A stretch of 6,288 nt of DNA from Spartobacteria bacterium (GCA_025355595.1 JANXZI010000747.1:1-6288), one strand, 5' to 3'. Counted from the first letter of the stretch, positions 1 through 6,247 are shown. Numbers and translations: made by a program. The notes: generated from the letters alone by a model not told the origin.

Positions 1-1
1 G

Positions 2-253
2 CCGCAGGCGCTCATGCTCATGAATGGCGGCGCGAGCAAACTCATCACCGACACAAACTGCGCCGCGGTGACCACCGCCGGCAGCGCAAGTTCCGCCGAT
101 GCAAAACTCGACTCGCTCTACCTCGCCTTCCTCGGCCGCAAGCCCACCGCCGAGGAGCGCCCCGTCGCGACCCAGGCGCTGACGACCGGCCTCGGCATCA
201 GCGACATCGCATGGGCTCTCGTGAACACGCGCGAGTTTCTTTTCGTCCAATGA
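2..253 (+). CDS. DUF1549/DUF1553 family protein, C-terminal end (5' partial)
   Basis: The frame is open from the left edge and ends at a TGA, giving 83 residues that start PQALMLMNGG and end EFLFVQ. This is the usual ending of DUF1553 proteins: a 'P-QAL-x-LMN' segment, then 'LYLAFLGRKPTAEE' (the LGRxPT-E motif), then a final 'AW-ALVNTREFLFVQ' helix. Full proteins of this type in Planctomycetota and Verrucomicrobiota are long, exported, and often carry a cytochrome-c-like domain plus DUF1549 upstream; none of that lies in this window. The ATG codons at 14 and 20 are internal, since the family sequence already begins before them. It lies just upstream of a DUF1501 gene on the same strand, the standard arrangement for this pair. 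The biochemical role is unknown. The family call rests on recalled motif patterns. Confidence 0.85.
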   Translation, partial: PQALMLMNGGASKLITDTNCAAVTTAGSASSADAKLDSLYLAFLGRKPTAEERPVATQALTTGLGISDIAWALVNTREFLFVQ

Positions 254-255
254 AC

Positions 256-358
256 GGAACACAGCCATCTTGGCTGTGCGGCCTGCGGGCTTCCAGCCTG
301 CAGAATGCACGACGGGCAAGGATGCCCGTCGGCCGCACAGGCTGGAAGCCTGTGTTCC
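256..358. repeat. Four-hairpin palindromic repeat unit (REP/BIME-like)
   Basis: Four hairpins follow one another: 260-267/271-278 (8 bp, 3-nt loop), 283-291/295-303 (9 bp with one G·T, 3-nt loop), 310-318/323-331 (9 bp, 4-nt loop) and 336-343/347-354 (8 bp, 3-nt loop). Their centres are about 24-28 bp apart. Hairpins 2 and 4 are reverse complements of each other (gcttccagcctg at 289-300 against caggctggaagc at 338-349). Hairpins 1 and 3 share a related CATC(C)TTG core in opposite orientation. The unit is bounded by 9-bp inverted ends, ggaacacag (256-264) and ctgtgttcc (350-358). No T-run follows, so a simple intrinsic terminator is unlikely. It may stabilise mRNA or attenuate read-through between the two flanking genes, or be a non-autonomous repeat family; that part is inference. 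Confidence 0.8.
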
Positions 359-398
359 AGCCCTGTCCGCCAACCGCGCCTCAAAACTAATATCCACC

Positions 399-1691
399 AT
401 GAACAACGACCTCCTCCGCGACCCCATCGAACGCCGCTCCTTCGTCGAGCGCTGCGCACGCTACGCCTTCGGCCTCACCGTGCTGCCCGCGCTCGCTGGC
501 AATCTCACTGCCGCCGAGAAGGGCGCGCAGGTCTCCGCCGCTGCGCGCAGTGCCGGCTTTGGCAAGGCGAAGCGCGTCATCTTCCTCGAACTGCAGGGCG
601 GGCTCAGCCACATTGACTCATTCGATCCGAAGACCGGCGACTCGAAAGGCCCCGGCGCCGCGATCGCGACGAAGGCTGGCTACCAGCTCACCGAGTATCT
701 CCCGGAGACGGCGAAGATCGCGGACAAGATCACCGTCATCCGCTCGATGACCGCCAAGGTCGGCGTCCACGCGAACGCGCAGTATCTCATGCGCACCGGC
801 TACGAAAAGCGCGGCACCATCGTGCATCCCATGCTCGGCGCGTGGGCGCAGCATTACCTCGGCGCGAGCCACAAGACGCTGCCCTCGACCGTCTGCGTGA
901 ACCGCCCCTCAAACCACGGCAACGGCTATTTCCCCGCGGCATTTTCGCCGCTGCCGATCCTCGATCCGGATCAGGGCCTCGCAAATTCCACCACGCAGGT
1001 CTCCGCCGACGTGCAGACGAAGCGCCTTGGCTTGCTCGAACAGCTCGATGCGACCTTCGGCAAAAAGATGGCCGACGAAAACGTGAAGGCGTACGGCGAT
1101 TTCTACGACACCACGATGCAGCTCATGAAGAGCAGCGACCTCAAGGCATTCGACCTCTCCGCCGAGACCGCGGTGACGCGCGAGAAATACGGCAGCAGCA
1201 AATTCGGCCGCGGCGTGCTCCTCGCGCGCCGGCTCGTGGAGAGCGGTGTGCGCTTCGTCGAAGTCTCCAGCGGCGGCTGGGACATGCACAAGCAACTCGC
1301 CGACAGCATGGAGGATCGCGGCGGGGAATTTGACCGCGTCTTCGCAGCGCTCGTGGCCGATCTCGACACGCGCGGGATGCTCGACTCGACGCTTGTGTGC
1401 GTGACCACGGAATTTGGCCGCAAGCCGAGCTTCGACGGCGGCGGACGCGGACATCACCCGCTCTCATTCAGCACCGTGCTCGCGGGCGGCGGCGTGAAGC
1501 GCGGCTACGTCCACGGCAAGAGCGACGCGAAAGGCTACGAACCGGCAGACAAGCCGATGAGCGTCGGCAAATTCCACGCCACGATCGCCTACGCAGCAGG
1601 CCTGCCGATCGAGCAGGAAGTCCTCACGCCGAGCGGCCGCCCGATGAGCGTCGGCAACAAGGCCAAGCCGGAGATGGAAGTGTTCGCCTAA
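399..1691 (+). CDS. DUF1501 family protein, Tat-exported
   Basis: This 430-residue protein belongs to DUF1501, a family I place near the alkaline phosphatase/sulfatase fold. An N-terminal twin-arginine signal is visible (R12-R13-S-F-V-E, then a hydrophobic stretch around residues 22-34), so the folded protein is probably exported by Tat. Family motifs appear in order: QGGLSHIDSFDPKTG (66-80, with H71 and D73), GGWDMH (292-297), TTEFGRKP (336-343) and GRGHHPL (349-355). The His/Asp/Glu residues in these motifs are plausible metal ligands (inference). Length is normal for the family. ATG 399 is preferred because the Tat motif begins just after it. The in-frame ATG at 270 would translate the palindromic repeat and bury the signal 43 residues inside. 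There is no Shine-Dalgarno; a TAATAT at 388-393 could be a -10 for a local promoter, but has no clear -35. It is normally paired with the DUF1553 gene upstream. Substrate unknown. Confidence 0.88.
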   Translation: MNNDLLRDPIERRSFVERCARYAFGLTVLPALAGNLTAAEKGAQVSAAARSAGFGKAKRVIFLELQGGLSHIDSFDPKTGDSKGPGAAIATKAGYQLTEYLPETAKIADKITVIRSMTAKVGVHANAQYLMRTGYEKRGTIVHPMLGAWAQHYLGASHKTLPSTVCVNRPSNHGNGYFPAAFSPLPILDPDQGLANSTTQVSADVQTKRLGLLEQLDATFGKKMADENVKAYGDFYDTTMQLMKSSDLKAFDLSAETAVTREKYGSSKFGRGVLLARRLVESGVRFVEVSSGGWDMHKQLADSMEDRGGEFDRVFAALVADLDTRGMLDSTLVCVTTEFGRKPSFDGGGRGHHPLSFSTVLAGGGVKRGYVHGKSDAKGYEPADKPMSVGKFHATIAYAAGLPIEQEVLTPSGRPMSVGNKAKPEMEVFA

Positions 1692-1702
1692 AAAAATCGC
1701 AA

Positions 1703-1828
1703 GTGCGGGCGGCAACCCGCGCAGTCGTCTTCCCGAGCGACTGAGATCGGGTGCCAATTTCAACGGGCTTCGGAAGTCCGCATGGATCGCAGCGAGTTTG
1801 CAGGCTGCGAGATTCACTGGTTAAGTGA
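1703..1828. other. Hairpin-rich intergenic stretch
   Basis: The 220-bp gap after the DUF1501 gene holds a series of short inverted repeats: 1703-1709/1716-1722 (gcggg/cccgc core), 1722-1727/1738-1743 (cagtcg/cgactg), 1764-1770/1774-1780 (cgggctt/aagtccg with one G·T, 3-nt loop), 1787-1793/1804-1810 (tcgcagc/gctgcga) and 1814-1818/1824-1828 (tcact/agtga). Stems are shorter than in the 256-358 unit, loops are larger, and no T-run follows any of them, so none is a clear terminator. In GC-rich DNA some such pairs arise by chance. They could mark a decayed repeat, a processing site, or a leader region for the next gene. No clear promoter is visible. Confidence 0.35.
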
Positions 1829-1840
1829 TGCGCAACCGCC

Positions 1841-1915
1841 ATGGAAAACTCTGATCTGTCGCGCCGTTCCTTGCGACGCTGTAGGGCCATGTGCGGTTCA
1901 ACCACCACTCCATGA
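1841..1915 (+). CDS. Possible 24-codon Arg-rich leader ORF overlapping the next start
   Basis: An ATG at 1841 opens a 24-residue frame (MENSDLSRRSLRRC, then RAMCGSTTTP) whose TGA at 1913-1915 overlaps the ATG at 1912 as ATGA, a layout typical of translational coupling. It has six arginines, including SRRSLRR, which resembles the start of a Tat signal. It could be a leader peptide that brings ribosomes to the following gene, the stump of a lost Tat-exported protein, or chance. No Shine-Dalgarno precedes it. Evidence is only the geometry and composition. Confidence 0.2.
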   Translation: MENSDLSRRSLRRCRAMCGSTTTP

Positions 1916-3753
1916 AATCGAAATCATCCCCCGGCAAAATCTGCAGCCGATCATCGTTTTGGAAAACTGCCGCGCGTACGCTGCTTGCGCTGGTCGCTGG
2001 ATTCGCCGTGCTCGGACAGGCGCGTGCCGCGGGAAATCTCGTGCTCTGGGACACCGGTTCGCGTCCTGCCGATGTCTCGAAGCGGACGGAATGGAAACCC
2101 GTGCCGCGCGATCTCTTCGCCCTCGAGGCCGAGCCGCTGAAGGCCGCATCCGATCCCGGCTACTACGGGCTGGAGTATTCGTTCAAGGGCGATGCAGTCG
2201 TGGAAAATCGAAAGCTCACGGCGGTATTTTCCTCGGCGACGGGGCGCGTGATTTTCTTCTCGAAGACGGGTGCGGAAGGCGATGCCGGGAGCAAGGTGTT
2301 CGAATTTGCGCCGCTCGCGACGAAGGCGCAGGCGGCGAAAATCAGCCGGTGCGAAATCGTGCATCACGCGGGCGAGGAGGTGGTCATGGAGGCATCGTTT
2401 TCCGCCGAAGGATCGGCGGAGGTTTCGGCGGTGTTCGCATTCGGGAACAATGAGATCGTCGAGATCAAGCCGTCGGCGAAAATGAAGGGCGTCGCGCTGC
2501 TCGGGCAGATTGCATACGGCGTCGCCCCAGCGTTTGTCGGCGATGATTTGATCTTGTCGCGCGCGGAATTTCCATCGGCGGATTCGCTGTCAGTCCCAGC
2601 GGACAATGTGTTTGTCGGCCTGCTCGCCGGACGTCGCGACGAACTCGTGATGACGTGGCCGGCGGGGAAGCAGCAGATGAGATTGCACGGTGCCGCGGGC
2701 AGCTTCGACGCGCTCGAATTCGACAACGACGGTCAGAGTTTCTACCTCGCCGTGCTGAGCGCACCGGGCATCTGGCATCGCGAGGAATTGAAGTCCGCCT
2801 TCCTCGAAAAGGATGTCGAACTGCCATGGAAGCGCCCATTTCCCGCGCGCTGGAAGACGCAGCTCTCCGAGGGCGAAGGCCGGACGACCTACGCATTCCG
2901 CGAGGCGAAGGGGACCGTGTGGCGCGGCGGCGCGGGATCGTACCTGTATCCCGCCTGGTTCGATGGGGAAAAGGCGATGTTCACGCTTGGCAAAAAGGTG
3001 CCGCCGCGCGGCGAGGCGGTCGTCTATTTCCTCGAAGGACGCGACACGCCGCCGGATGTGCTGACGCCGGTGGACGTGATGAAGGCCACGCTCGGCAGGC
3101 CGGCGTGCGATGCGATCCTCGATGTCGCGGGGCGCAGGCTGCGCACGCATCACCGGCGTGGCGGCGAGACCGTCCACCGCTGCTGCACTTGCGGATGCAC
3201 GGAGGTGATCCAGGCGATCTTCGAGGCGGCGGAGGAGGTCGTGAAAAGGGATCATGTGAAGGAGGCGCTGACCGACATGAACTACTTCGTGGAGCAGCAC
3301 CTCGCGCGCATCGGCGAATACCGGCGCTTTGCCGACGGGATGATCGCGTTCCTGAAATCGAAGCAAACCTCCGCGCCCGAACTGAAGGGGTTTGCGGAAA
3401 ATCTCGAACAGATCGTGCAGCAGATTCCGCAGGGCTACGACGTGCAGAAGGAGAATATGAAGTCACTCGAACACGCCGCCGAACTCACGCGGCAGACGAT
3501 GGCGCTGACCGGCAGCAACGACCCAAAAAACCTCGCGGCGTTCAAGGATCTGCTGAAGGCGTGGCGCGCGATGGGCGGCGCGCAGGATTCCATGATCGCG
3601 CAGGGCCACCTGCTCACGCGGAGTCTGTTCCAAGAGGCGGGTGTCGCGAGCGTGACCGAGCCAAAGGCCATGCCCCTCGCGCTCGAAATCCGCGCGCGGT
3701 GCAAACAGATCCTGCGCCATCCCGACGGCTATGAAATCTGGGCGAACTACTGA
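1912..3753 (+). CDS. Secreted protein of unknown function with His/Cys cluster
   Basis: I do not recognise the family. The 613-residue product has a Sec signal peptide: a lysine-rich start, hydrophobic LLALVAGFAVLG (24-35), and a likely cut near ARA-A (37-40). Residues about 41-380 alternate short hydrophobic and polar segments, suggesting beta-sandwich structure and resembling carbohydrate-binding or processing folds only in general character. A conserved-looking segment TPVDVMKATLGRPACDAILD (about 383-402) leads into a cluster: H413, H414, H422, C424, C425, C427 and C429 (HRCCTCGC), a plausible metal site. The rest (about 430-613) is predicted mostly helical and charged, with C597 near the end. 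ATG 1912 is preferred over GTG 1891 because it places the signal peptide normally and overlaps the upstream mini-ORF as ATGA. The next gene begins one base after its stop, so the two are co-transcribed. The coding call is firm; the metal role is inference. Confidence 0.85.
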   Translation: MKSKSSPGKICSRSSFWKTAARTLLALVAGFAVLGQARAAGNLVLWDTGSRPADVSKRTEWKPVPRDLFALEAEPLKAASDPGYYGLEYSFKGDAVVENRKLTAVFSSATGRVIFFSKTGAEGDAGSKVFEFAPLATKAQAAKISRCEIVHHAGEEVVMEASFSAEGSAEVSAVFAFGNNEIVEIKPSAKMKGVALLGQIAYGVAPAFVGDDLILSRAEFPSADSLSVPADNVFVGLLAGRRDELVMTWPAGKQQMRLHGAAGSFDALEFDNDGQSFYLAVLSAPGIWHREELKSAFLEKDVELPWKRPFPARWKTQLSEGEGRTTYAFREAKGTVWRGGAGSYLYPAWFDGEKAMFTLGKKVPPRGEAVVYFLEGRDTPPDVLTPVDVMKATLGRPACDAILDVAGRRLRTHHRRGGETVHRCCTCGCTEVIQAIFEAAEEVVKRDHVKEALTDMNYFVEQHLARIGEYRRFADGMIAFLKSKQTSAPELKGFAENLEQIVQQIPQGYDVQKENMKSLEHAAELTRQTMALTGSNDPKNLAAFKDLLKAWRAMGGAQDSMIAQGHLLTRSLFQEAGVASVTEPKAMPLALEIRARCKQILRHPDGYEIWANY

Positions 3754-3754
3754 C

Positions 3755-4639
3755 ATGGAAAAATCATGGAAGATCTTTCGCGCGCCTCTGGTTGCTGCGG
3801 CGACTGTCGCGGCGTTGATATTTTTCACCGGCTGTGATCGGAAGGCCACGACGGACGATCCGCAATCGCCGACGAAACCTGCGAAGGAAGTTGCGGGCGA
3901 GAAACCCGCGGCGACGAAGGCGGCGGACATGGTGCAGATTCCCGCGGGCAAATTTATGATGGGCGAAAAGGACGAGTCGGATGCGCCGCTGCACGAGGTG
4001 GTGATCAGCGCATTTCTCATGGACACGAACCTCGTGACGCAGGAGCACTTCCAAAAAGTCATGGGCACGAATCCGGCGCGCTGGAAGGGCGACAAAAATC
4101 CTGTCGAGCAGTTGCGCTGGGCCGAGGCGGCGAAGTTTTGCAACAAGCGCTCCGAGGGGGAGGGCCTGCAGCCGTGCTACGACTTGCCGACGCTGAAATG
4201 CAATTTCGACGCCAACGGATACCGCCTGCCCACCGAGGCCGAGTGGGAATACGCCTGCCGCGCGGGCACGACGACGGCGTACTTTTTCGGCGACACTCCG
4301 GCAAAGCTCGGCGAGTACGCGTGGTTCAAGAAAAACTCAGGCGGGCGTCCGCGGCCCGTCGGGCAGAAGCAGCCGAATCCCTGGGGCCTCTACGACATGG
4401 CCGGCAACGTGTGGCAGTGGTGCAATGACTTTTACCAAGTGGACTATTACAAGAATTCGCCCCGTGAAAATCCGCACGGGCCGGACGCAGGACAGAATTT
4501 GGTGCTCCGCGGCGGCGCATGGAAATCGAGCGACGACAACTGCCGCTCAGGCTTCCGCTACAACGAGAACCCCGGATCGGCGGATGTGTGTTTCGGTTAC
4601 GACATCTACGGCTTCCGCTGCGTGCGGAAGGCACCGTGA
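3755..4639 (+). CDS. SUMF1/FGE-sulfatase domain lipoprotein
   Basis: This 294-residue protein begins with a lipoprotein signal (basic start, VAAATVAALIFFTGC) with the acylated cysteine at C27. A Lys/Pro/Ala-rich linker follows to about residue 57. The rest is a formylglycine-generating-enzyme (SUMF1) domain: MVQIPAGKFMMGE (59-71), TQEHFQKVMG, NPVEQLRWAEAAKFCN, YRLPTEAEWEYACRAGT, NPWGLYDMAGNVWQW, RGGAW (252-256) and a final GFRCVRKAP. True FGE enzymes have two catalytic, copper-binding cysteines after RGGS; here the first aligned position is S258 and only the second, C263, is kept. Classical sulfatase activation is therefore doubtful, and it may be a binding or other-function member. Asp at +2 after C27 would favour inner-membrane retention under the E. 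coli rule, which may not apply here. ATG 3755 is chosen over ATG 3731 because it starts the signal directly, one base after the previous stop. Confidence 0.9.
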   Translation: MEKSWKIFRAPLVAAATVAALIFFTGCDRKATTDDPQSPTKPAKEVAGEKPAATKAADMVQIPAGKFMMGEKDESDAPLHEVVISAFLMDTNLVTQEHFQKVMGTNPARWKGDKNPVEQLRWAEAAKFCNKRSEGEGLQPCYDLPTLKCNFDANGYRLPTEAEWEYACRAGTTTAYFFGDTPAKLGEYAWFKKNSGGRPRPVGQKQPNPWGLYDMAGNVWQWCNDFYQVDYYKNSPRENPHGPDAGQNLVLRGGAWKSSDDNCRSGFRYNENPGSADVCFGYDIYGFRCVRKAP

Positions 4640-4661
4640 TTCGCACCGATGCGCTGCGCGT

Positions 4662-4690
4662 TTGACCGCGCCGACGGGCTGCACTAACCT
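4662..4690 (+). promoter_or_regulatory. Candidate promoter for hicBA, nearly leaderless
   Basis: TTGACC (4662-4667) matches the -35 consensus at five of six bases. A 17-bp spacer leads to TAACCT (4685-4690), a TANNNT-type -10. Transcription would begin near A4697, only about 3 nt before the GTG at 4700. The -35 start lies in the loop of a small gcgcg/cgcgc inverted repeat (4656-4660/4667-4671), which might be an operator or chance. This is the only clear promoter-like pair I found in the window. Confidence 0.45.
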
Positions 4691-4699
4691 GCGCCCACT

Positions 4700-4906
4700 G
4701 TGAAAAAGAAATTCCACATCACGCTTCTGGAGCACGAGGAAGGCGTCTCGGTGAGCTGCCCTGAATTGCCCGGCTGCCATTCGCAGGGGACCACGATTCC
4801 CGACGCTCTGGAAAACATCCACGACGCGATCAGCGGCTATCTCGAATTGTACGGAGAGCCCGCCGTGCGCTGCCAGGTGCGGGAGATGGAAATCGTGACC
4901 GCCTGA
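4700..4906 (+). CDS. hicB: HicB family antitoxin (short, no DNA-binding domain)
   Basis: This 68-residue protein has the degenerate RNase H-like fold signature of HicB antitoxins: a strand (KFHITLLEHEEGVSVS), then CPELPGCHSQG (20-30), then a helix with ALENIHDAISGYLELYGE. It should bind and block the HicA mRNA interferase encoded just downstream. Many HicB proteins carry an additional C-terminal HTH or ribbon-helix-helix domain; here nothing is left beyond about residue 55 that could form one, so direct autoregulation is doubtful. The start is GTG, with no ATG available in frame nearby and no Shine-Dalgarno. The gap to hicA is two bases. The order antitoxin-then-toxin is the reverse of E. coli hicAB but is common elsewhere. 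Confidence 0.88.
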   Translation: MKKKFHITLLEHEEGVSVSCPELPGCHSQGTTIPDALENIHDAISGYLELYGEPAVRCQVREMEIVTA

Positions 4907-4908
4907 TC

Positions 4909-5121
4909 GTGCCAAAGCTGCCGGGCGTAAATCACCTTCGCGCAGTGAGCGCCTTTCAAAAGGCTGGGTTCCAGATCGACCGGCAGGGCAAACACATCTT
5001 CATGTCGAATGGCGCTCGCAAGATAGTGGTTCCGCGAAACAATCCGGTGGATGCGTACACGATGGCCGCAATCGTGCGCGATGCGGGGCTGACCACCGAA
5101 GAATTCAAGCAGTTGCTCTGA
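4909..5121 (+). CDS. hicA: HicA family toxin (mRNA interferase)
   Basis: This 70-residue protein is of the expected HicA size and double-stranded-RNA-binding-like fold. It shows the family order: LPGVNHLRAVSAFQKAGF (helix), then RQGKHIFM with the likely catalytic histidine H29, then KIVVPRNNPVDAYTMAAIVRDAGLTTEEFKQLL (strand plus C-terminal helices). HicA toxins cut mRNA and stop translation until neutralised by HicB. In many homologues the motif is G-S-H-H; here it is G-K-H-I, so the second histidine is absent but the key one remains. The start is GTG, two bases after the hicB stop, so expression should be coupled to the antitoxin. Nothing suggests truncation. It ends 10 bp from a convergent gene with no visible terminator. 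Confidence 0.88.
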   Translation: MPKLPGVNHLRAVSAFQKAGFQIDRQGKHIFMSNGARKIVVPRNNPVDAYTMAAIVRDAGLTTEEFKQLL

Positions 5122-5131
5122 GCCGCAATCG

Positions 5132-6247
5132 TTACCGCGCGTTCATCCACTTTTGAAATACCGCGTCGCGCAGGAGCCGCTCGGCGAGCGCCTCGTATCC
5201 CGCCGTGAGCGGGTGGCTCGCATCGGCGTAGAGCGCGCTGGGCAGCGCGTCGGGGATCACGTGCGCGATTTGATTTTGCGCGAGCCACTTGGTGGCGGTG
5301 CTGCGCAGTTGAAAAAACGCGGCGCGGTTTTCCGGGGACGTGATGTGCTCGTTGAACGGGCCGATGATCACGAGCACGTCGTTGCCGCGCGACTGCAGGA
5401 CTTTCACGAGGCGCTGGAATGCGGCCCACTGCAGCGACTGCTCGGGCGCGACCCACGAAAAGCGCGTCGTGCCTTCTCCGGTCAGTGACCACGGTTTGTG
5501 GCGCGCGCTCGCGGGGCCGCGCTCGGGATCGTCAGACAGCTCGGGCGGGACAGTGAGCGTGATTTGCCTGAGCGGATTTTTGTACGCGTTCGGAAGTTCC
5601 GGGAGGGATGCACCCTCGTCATCAAGCGTCCACGCGAGGACGTTCTTCTGCCCGAAGTACGCGACTTGCAGGTGATTCGCCCACTGCATGAACGTGAAGT
5701 GCCGCTCGACGCTCGCGGAGAGCCGGCGGTTCAGGTCGGCCTTGTAGCACGGGATGCGCGGCGAAAATTGCGCGACGAGATCGGCGTGGTTGAAGCGCTC
5801 TTCCTTCGTCGTGCTTAGGTCCGCTTTCGGGCTGCTCATCCAGAGCACGTTCAAATGCACGATCACTTTGCGATTTCGGATCGCGCCGGCGTAGTCGCGC
5901 ACGAGGCCCTCGAATGCGAGCGGAAACATGCCGTTCACCCCGGCGTTCACGAAGCGTCCCGGCTGCCCGGATTGCTCGCCGAGGAAATGCGCGAGCGTGC
6001 CGTCGGCGCGGACGTATTCGCCCCAGATAACCGAGTCGCCGATCATCGCGATGTCCGTCGGTGCGAGGCGGTCGAGGCGGCGTTCGTAGAGCCAGTAGTC
6101 TTTGCTGAGTGCGTACGGGATTCGGTAGTCCGCGGCAGTGTCGAAGTGCTCGATTTTTTTCCAGAGCCACGGCGTGAGCGTGAGCACGAACGTGACGATC
6201 GCGGCGACCACGAGCCACTGGCGCGCGGTGAGTCGCATCGCGTTCAC
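5132..6247 (-). CDS. Membrane-anchored SGNH/GDSL hydrolase-like protein
   Basis: The 371-residue product has one N-terminal membrane helix (about 11-29, WLVVAAIVTFVLTLTPWLW), then a soluble domain with SGNH blocks: IAMIGDSVIWGE (catalytic S72 in G-D-S), VNAGVNG (100-106, block II-like), a hydrophobic strand ending HLN (N133, block III-like) and DASH (D342-x-x-H345, block V). These are the catalytic elements of SGNH esterases and O-acetyl-transfer partners such as DltD, AlgJ/AlgX and PatB types; which substrate is used here cannot be told. The Ser-Asp-His set looks intact, so it is probably active. The GTG at 6247 overlaps the stop of the frame upstream as GTGA, supporting that start; ATG at 6238 is an alternative. 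The frame also stays open to the right edge (DETPAPAPAETRF), so a longer protein is not excluded. Confidence 0.8.
   Translation of the reverse strand: MNAMRLTARQWLVVAAIVTFVLTLTPWLWKKIEHFDTAADYRIPYALSKDYWLYERRLDRLAPTDIAMIGDSVIWGEYVRADGTLAHFLGEQSGQPGRFVNAGVNGMFPLAFEGLVRDYAGAIRNRKVIVHLNVLWMSSPKADLSTTKEERFNHADLVAQFSPRIPCYKADLNRRLSASVERHFTFMQWANHLQVAYFGQKNVLAWTLDDEGASLPELPNAYKNPLRQITLTVPPELSDDPERGPASARHKPWSLTGEGTTRFSWVAPEQSLQWAAFQRLVKVLQSRGNDVLVIIGPFNEHITSPENRAAFFQLRSTATKWLAQNQIAHVIPDALPSALYADASHPLTAGYEALAERLLRDAVFQKWMNAR

Noticed and set aside
256..358. CRISPR array
   Set aside because: The hairpins differ from one another in stem sequence, alternate in orientation, and have no spacer-sized unique segments between identical repeats.
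1703..1743. Intrinsic terminator after the DUF1501 gene
   Set aside because: Two hairpins are present but neither is followed by a T-run on the plus strand.
1798..1826. Promoter TTGCAG-N17-TTAAGT before the Cys-cluster gene
   Set aside because: Only three of six bases match at each hexamer, which is not above chance.
1782..2453. 223-codon plus-strand frame covering the gap and the start of the Cys-cluster gene
   Set aside because: No signal or domain pattern; turns Arg/Gly-rich where it overlaps the real gene in another frame.
2590..3366. 258-codon minus-strand frame
   Set aside because: Antisense to the same gene, with composition expected from reversed GC-rich codons and no recognisable motif.
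2655..3734. 359-codon plus-strand frame overlapping the Cys-cluster gene
   Set aside because: It is Arg/Ala/Gly-rich with no family features and lies in a shifted frame of a gene that has a signal peptide and a coherent protein; typical shadow in GC-rich DNA.
1912..3753. Substrate motif C/S-x-P-x-R for the adjacent FGE-like protein
   Set aside because: Reading the Cys-cluster protein shows no such motif, so it is not an obvious formylglycine substrate.
3731..3754. Upstream ATG start for the SUMF1 lipoprotein
   Set aside because: It would overlap the previous gene and put eight extra residues in front of a signal peptide that starts properly at 3755.
5153..5818. Two plus-strand frames of 106-111 codons opposite the SGNH gene
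   Set aside because: Antisense shadows; the minus-strand frame carries GDS and DxxH motifs and they carry none.
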